A stretch of 64,000 bases of DNA from Saccharina japonica (Eukaryota; Sar; Phaeophyceae; Laminariales; Laminariaceae): the NCBI GenBank assembly GCA_008828725.1, contig MEHQ01001178.1:98870-162869 (forward strand), read 5' to 3'. The notes beneath the pieces are model-generated. The model was not told where the DNA came from and searched no databases. It worked only from the letters and a program-made list of their open reading frames with translations. The first letter of the stretch is position 1. Each line of letters opens with the position of its first letter. The position numbers and the translations under genes were made by a program. Of the stretch, positions 57,801 through 64,000 are shown one piece after another.

Positions 57801-60800
57801 AAGCTGATATGGTTCCGTGACTATACAGATATAGGTGCTGCTGTAGTACTACTGTACGTTCAGAAATCCATTGTCCGTTGCCCTGTATGTCGTATATAGG
57901 AGGAGACATTGGAATTTTGTCAGGTGTTTCGGTAGCGTCTCCTGCTAACTTTCGTACGCGCATACAGCAGTACGTAGTAGCAGCAGCACCGGTAACACTT
58001 ACTAAAATTGCAGCCGTGCGTGCTGAAATCGTAGCACCACTATAGACTGCTCGTGTACTGATGAACAACCGTCAGCAACTTTACATATTCGTATATCACA
58101 TCTTCCCGTTTAGTTTTGGTCGTCTCGAGCGGAGGTTAGAAAAAGTTCGTTTGATTACTACTACTGCTACCAACGCAATGCTTCTCCTCCCTGTAAGCTC
58201 GAGGACAATAATACCGACGAAGTCGTCGGCGGTGCCCCGTAGCATCAGCGTGACTATCGTACAAAACGTTTACTGGAATAATAGTATCGTGTCCCCTGTC
58301 ACACCAGTAGCGACAGATAGATGCACTATTACTACTGCGGTTGTCAACTTATGCATGTCGTTTGTTGCCATCACGCATAGCTTCGTAGCTTCACACAGAT
58401 ATGGTTCTTACACCGTTGAGCCATATTCCCGAATTGCGTATTTTTTCATGGACAATCTCATCGTTTTGTCAGCAACTACTGTGTATAATTTCGTTAAAAT
58501 CTTCGAAGAGCACGTTCGTAATGTAGCTCTGCGAGCATGGATAGAGATCACACCGAAGCCGTTCAAATTAGCTGTCGATCCTTGATGTATCGTGCATATA
58601 GGCCACGCAATTTCTGCTGAAAGTGTATCAGTTGGGGCAGATTGTGTTTAAATCTACCAAACCCCCTTTCTTTGTATCCAAGATTTTTGTTCCGTTTTAC
58701 TGTAGGTGGGGTGAAAGTTCGTACGGCAGTTCGTTACTAACGCCGAAGTAGCCGCACCACTCGAGTAGCTTATCTGTAAGGACTTTGAAACCCGGGTTCG
58801 TTATATAGAGCCTAGCCAGCGCGCATAATACCGCGTTCGCCCACATCAAGCGTTTACTGATGGTGGCTCCCGCGTTTAAGTTCCATACTATAATCGTGAA
58901 GTATCGTATTTACAGGTAAGCGTGATATTAACTCGTTATCGTACTCGCTTATCAGCGATCGTATTATTCTTGGGGAAAGATTTTGAGATTATTGATGATC
59001 ATAAGCTTTCACCCACCCATATCACATGCAAACATGCATTTAACAATGTGCTAAAGTGTTGGACTATCGTTTACTACAGTTCCTCTTTTGTCGTTCAGCG
59101 CATTGCGGGTGACCTCTTTTCGTAGTACCCAATGCATTTTCGCTGGTTTGTGAAGTAGAGCATGGATCGTTTCCGTGAATGCCGGCATTAACATCTATTT
59201 TCCGCACCGTACCGAGAAATAGATCGTACAGTTTGTCTGACCTGCGCATTTCATGACTCCTCTCAAAACCTCGATACCGTGAATAATATGATACATAATA
59301 ATATTTAGTGAGCAAATGATTAGCTCATCGTCTAGTGTCGCTGTTTCCGTTGATGAACCCAGAACATTTGTCTGGAAGAACAATGTGCTGCGTTCGTTCC
59401 GTATATCGAAAACGTCAAAGCACACGTTACCGTTCCCGTTTTCAACGATGAAACTAAGTTCACTATGAGTCACCGTATATTTTGAACGAAACCGTAATAT
59501 TCCGATCGTAATTGGGATATACATCTGCGAAAGCACAGATCGTTCTGTGACCAATTCGTTGTGCCCACCACTCTCCGGGAATTCGTCGTTCATTCGTGCC
59601 ATGATCTACCAACGTTCGGTGGTCATTTAGCTTCTAAAGCCACGCTCAAAATACCGGAGACCGTTATTCGGTGGCACACCACGTCAAGAGACGTAACCCA
59701 GCAATAACAGAATGCTCTGTGTCGCACCAACATCGCAAGACGTCACACCGTCATCCGAAAGTATATGTTGGTCGGCGTCTCTCGTTTCCGTTCGTTCGTG
59801 TGTTTCAAGTGGCCTGGTCGAGTGAAAATTGTCGTGGACAATCTCCCAGCAAGCCATCTCCATAATTGAACACACCCACCGTTTTCTGCGATTTTTTATT
59901 AGTCGGCCGCGACAATCGCCCGCGTTTTCGTACCACGCATCGTTTTCGTTTGGTTTCGTCAACCCCCGAAACTGTGCACTCTGATCAAGGCATTTGCTTC
60001 GAAATTGATTTGTTAAAGAGCTGCAATCCGTCGTCGAGGCTTATATAATGCGCACGTCCGTGTACTACCCTCAAGGCAACTCTGTTTAAGAGCGTCTGCA
60101 TAATGCAATGCATAATACTTGGCGAAGTACGTTAATTATTGTCTTATCGACAATCGGGCAGATTTTGATTCCGTTTACTCTGCTGCCCGTTTTACCGCCA
60201 TGTCAAATATGACAACGTTCGAGGAAAACCCTCATATTCTATCGTTTGACCGAAGAGCTTCGTTACCCGTTGACATTAATATCAGCATATCGTGTACTGC
60301 TGATTCTGTAACATGATTGGAATATCCCCGTCGTACCGTGGAAAACCTGCAACTCGAGTACGAAATTGCCCGTGCCAATTTACAGGAACGTACCGACCAG
60401 CAGATAACTTCCGACGAGGAGTGATAAATTCCGCATGATCAGCCTGGATGTCAAGTGTTCATACACTGTCCGTGTACCTTGCTGATGGCACCAATTCCAT
60501 ACTTTTGTATAGTCCCTGGTGTGGTTCCCGTCACTGTGATCGTTCACAGTTAGTCGTCACCCGTAATATATGGTGTTGCGAAGACTAAAAATGACGAACT
60601 TTGCGGAAGCAACCGTCCATTTAGGTAGTACTAAGGCATACCTTCATGATGCGTTGAGTTCTGTACCAAATTTTATAGCACTTTACATTTTCGTGATCGA
60701 AAATGCGTCGTCACCGGTACCAGAACTTGACCGGCTCTGTGCTCATCGTGCACATCGGTCCGTTTTCTATTGAATATCGTGAAAGTCACAAAAACGTGAG

Positions 60801-63411
60801 CTTATATTTACAAGTATCACTGACTTAAAATTCAATATTGTTTATCGTTCGGCAATTGCAGGCATGGTAACGTTCCGCCTCAATGCCATTATATGTTCAG
60901 ATCGTATAGTACTAAGATTTTCACTGAAGGTCTGCGCGCGTCTGATCAATCAAAGAGCGAGCGAAACGTCGTAGCTCATTCGTACTGACACTATCCCCAG
61001 TATCGTCCTACCGTTCCGCTATAGCCCTGGGAATATTCGTTTGTCAGAATCGTTGCAACACCGCCCACTAATACCCTTTTTGTCCGGCCGGATTCCATTC
61101 GTTCATTAGTGGATCGTTCGACCTATGAATTGCAACGTTCATCTAGTGTCCCCAAAAGGTGTTTGCATGGGAATTTTGTACGTGGAGTAGTGCCCTCGTA
61201 GTTAAGTCATGGTTGGATACTGTAAGCTGCATCCCAACAGCAAGTGTCCCGGTATACCGTTATTATACCTGTGTGGTTTCGTTGTTTACTTCGTGTGGAA
61301 GTACCTCACACGAAAAGATAGCACTTGCTTCAGAGTAAGGGTTATAGAGTTCGTACTCATATAGACGTACACTTTAGCGTAGTCCACTACCTCATCGATC
61401 AGATGAAGCGCGTGATAGTGAGGGGGGAAACGTTCAACCAATAGTTACGCAAGGATGTGCATATACCAAGAGTATACATTCGGGTGTCATTGTTGGGTTA
61501 GTTGAGTGGAGTAACTGTGTGCAGTGTGCATATACTTGAAGTATACATTTGGCACAGTGATAATCAATCAATTAACGAACAATATGTTTTTGTGTGAGGA
61601 ACTAGGGATTCCTAAATACATTTGTGATGTATTCCCCAGTACCAGTATCGTTTCATTGGATAATAACTCGTGAGGTGCAGTCGTGCGCGTGAACTGTATA
61701 CTCCGAGGTAAAATATCTGATTGAGCACATTAATGTCTTCCGCTTGCTCTACTGAATTATTGTGTTTATTCTGTCAATAAGTCAATCGTTAATGACTGAC
61801 AGAAAGTCTATTATACAGTTCGGTACTGTATAAAATAGTTCGAATACTATCAATTAGTGATATATTTCATTTTGATCCTGTCTAAAGTCTAACGTGAATG
61901 ACTGACAGACAATCTTGCTACAGTTTGTTTTTACTGAGTCAAGATGATTCGTATAAGATCAATGGGATATATACATCGTTTTATTTCAGCTTAATTGACT
62001 GAATCATGGTCATAGTCTCACTCGTGTAGTCGATGATGCCTTTTTCGATTTTTGAGACATGCCATGTCGTTAACCATGCAAATTACAGCCCGTGATGCTG
62101 TTCCGTTGTCGTTACAACCACACCATCGTTGAGTCATGCAGACTTACTCGTTTATTTGGATACCCGGTATTTCCAACGAACCCTCATCGTGTTCATTTAG
62201 TTGCATATTCTGCATGCATATTGTTCTGGCAAAACCGTCAGTCAGCGCATTTTTTCGCCTTACCGCTGTGTGTATCAAGCCTTGCAAGCAAACCGTACCA
62301 CACACATCGTAAAGTGGTAATTAATGTAGTGACTGTTGCCAAAGGTAACATCAATTTTTATACATGGTTCCGTATACCATCGTTTGTATAAAAAGGTCCG
62401 TACACCAACATTTTCTTATACAAGGTTATGTATACCATCGTGAGTATAAAATGGTCCGTACACCAACATTTTTATACAGGGTTACATATACCATCGTTCG
62501 TATAAAAAGGTCCGTAAACCAACATTTTATACAAAGTTCCGGATACCAGCGTGTTAGTACAAAAGGTTCCGTAAACCATAATTTTGTACAAAGGTTCCGC
62601 ATACCATCGTTCAGTATGAAAGGTTTTGTATACCATCGTCAACCTTAGAAATGTTCCGTATACCATCGATAAGTATAACGAGGTTTCGTATACTATCGTT
62701 CGTTATGACAGGTTTCGTACACCGTCGTTCGTTATAAAAGGTTTCGTTTTCGTCATGTATGTGAATCCTGCATCATGCAATTGTGCACGTGAAGGACGAG
62801 CATACCTCCCACTAGTAGTTGACAACTCGTAGTATATGACTGACACACTCGCAAATCGAATCATGATCACACAAGCCCGTGGTTTTCACTACGCAAGGGT
62901 GACATGGTAAGAGGAACAAGTGCGAAGTCTATACATCAACTACTGCCGTACAATGCCTTTGAATGGTAGAAAGCCGGAAAGCCTATCACCCTTCAGAATG
63001 TTCGAAAAGTGTACTGGGTTCTCCAGTATTTCACTTTCAAACATTGGGGGGCGATGTGGGTGCCATGCTCTCGACCCAACCGTCGCATGGATATGTCCTG
63101 CGTCGGTTCCACCATTCGTCGAGGTCATAGATATCTGTATCTTATTGTACTACTGTGGTCGTTCGTATTCCAAGACTACTTGCCGTGTTCGGCAGCCCAT
63201 ATGTTGTCCCGTGCACAAGTAATGGCTGACGACACCCAAGGTCTTCGAATACGCAGCAAGGGCAGCCCCCCTTGCTCACATCATCTCTTCGTATCGTTCA
63301 TCCGGCTTGTCGTCAAGCCTGGATGCTCCAACAACCTGGCGTCTACTCGACGCTACACAGACAAGAAAGGAAAGTGCCACAGGCTCGAGCAGAACCTGAG
63401 CCCCGTACTCA
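54877..63411 (+). mobile_element. LTR retrotransposon, young, probably non-autonomous
   Basis: 8,535 bp with two 357-bp LTRs (54877-55233 and 63055-63411) that start TGTGGGTGCC and end CCCGTACTCA. They are almost identical, so the insertion is recent. A possible primer-binding site (TGGCGTCGACGACAAG) starts three bases after the left LTR. A purine-rich tract, GGGGGGCGA, precedes the right LTR. Flanks are TAG repeats on both sides, compatible with a short target duplication within that repeat. The 7.8-kb interior shows no gag, reverse transcriptase or integrase motif that I recognise, so it may be a large retrotransposon derivative mobilised in trans. The strand is set by the primer-site and purine-tract order. 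Confidence 0.7.
62361..62750. repeat. Minisatellite inside the LTR element
   Basis: About 13 diverged units of roughly 28-31 bp, GGTTCCGTATACCATCGTTC followed by GTATAAAA. Lies near the right end of the element interior. Confidence 0.8.

Positions 63412-63507
<96 letters not shown>
63412..63507. repeat. (TAG)n microsatellite, right part
   Basis: About 32 TAG units directly after the right LTR. Together with 54848-54876 this is the target of the LTR element. Confidence 0.95.
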
Positions 63508-63584
63508 CATCAAGTGGGGGGAAGACGGCGAGAGCCCATATCATACAAGCATTTCCGCCAAGAAAAAAACGCAACTTTTTACAC

Positions 63585-63880
63585 CCCGCACAGATCATCT
63601 AGATCATCTATTAATAATAGACCATTTAGCTCCTCCTCACCTGCCGTTGTGACAGGCTTGTGCGGGATCTGCACAGTACAGATCCAGCCAATAAAAAAAC
63701 ATGTGCCACGTATACGCGTACTGTAGTGTAGGGCGTACAGACTATACGTGCTCCCACCCGACAACATGAGCTATTAATACATCATATGTACAACGTGAGC
63801 TAGATCATACAAGATCGCGAGTAGATCTGCCTTGAAAAATCTACATCATGAACTGTGGGAATCGATGATCTAGATCATGA
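63585..63880 (+). mobile_element. AGATCAT-type inverted-repeat element
   Basis: The left end is GCACAGATCATCTAGATCAT and the right end in complement is GCACAACTCATGATCTAGAT. The interior shares ACGTGAGCTAGATCATACA and GGGAATCGATGATC with the 52575 copy. Confidence 0.6.
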
Positions 63881-64000
63881 GTTGTGCAAGGGTGTCCAAC
63901 TTTTGTAAAAAAAAAAATAGCATGATGGGGGCCTGCTATAATACCTGGTGCACCTCAAGCATGCGCCGGAAACATGACCAAACCTCACCAAACAGTCCGC

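Overview
This window is nuclear DNA from a photosynthetic eukaryote, very rich in repeats and poor in genes. GT-AG introns and tRNA-derived SINEs rule out a bacterial or organellar source. The one gene I can identify is a plastid-type glycerol-3-phosphate acyltransferase (GPAT, the ATS1 type), which implies a plastid. Long CAG/CTG, TAC/TAG and GTAC-rich simple repeats and very long introns suggest a brown alga or another stramenopile alga. That placement is a guess from style, not proof.

The GPAT gene lies on the minus strand. Its exons in transcript order are 50783-50702, 48594-48449, 36072-35861 (second copy 42249-42038), and a last exon found four times (15532-15350, 23630-23448, 27020-26838, 27922-27740). 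Phases match where exons join, and the four classical acyltransferase blocks are present. The N-terminal exons and one middle exon of roughly 30-35 codons were not found. Most of 15-51 kb is therefore intron filled with repeats. A second, weaker gene candidate with three possible exons lies on the plus strand at 5.9-7.5 kb.

Layout: 0-3.2 kb holds unresolved coding-like remnants and microsatellites. 3.28-4.17 kb holds a foldback DNA element with a 9-bp target duplication. 4.4-10 kb holds SINEs, a MITE family, the candidate gene and a GC-rich palindromic 12-bp array. 10.08-28.92 kb is a stack of large direct duplications: two 8.1-kb units, then two rearranged partial units. 28.9-34.8 kb holds MITEs and triplet repeats. 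34.8-43.2 kb holds a second set of duplications. 43.5-52.9 kb holds satellites, MITEs, poly(C)-ended retroposons and the 226-base gap. 53.3-54.8 kb is a possible inverted-repeat element. 54.88-63.41 kb is an 8.5-kb LTR element with nearly identical LTRs, inserted in a TAG microsatellite. The end holds an AGATCAT-type element.

Single N bases at the joins of the duplications, and an N near the second set, mean that assembly error is a serious alternative to true duplication. No rRNA, genuine tRNA gene, CRISPR array or prokaryotic operon was seen.
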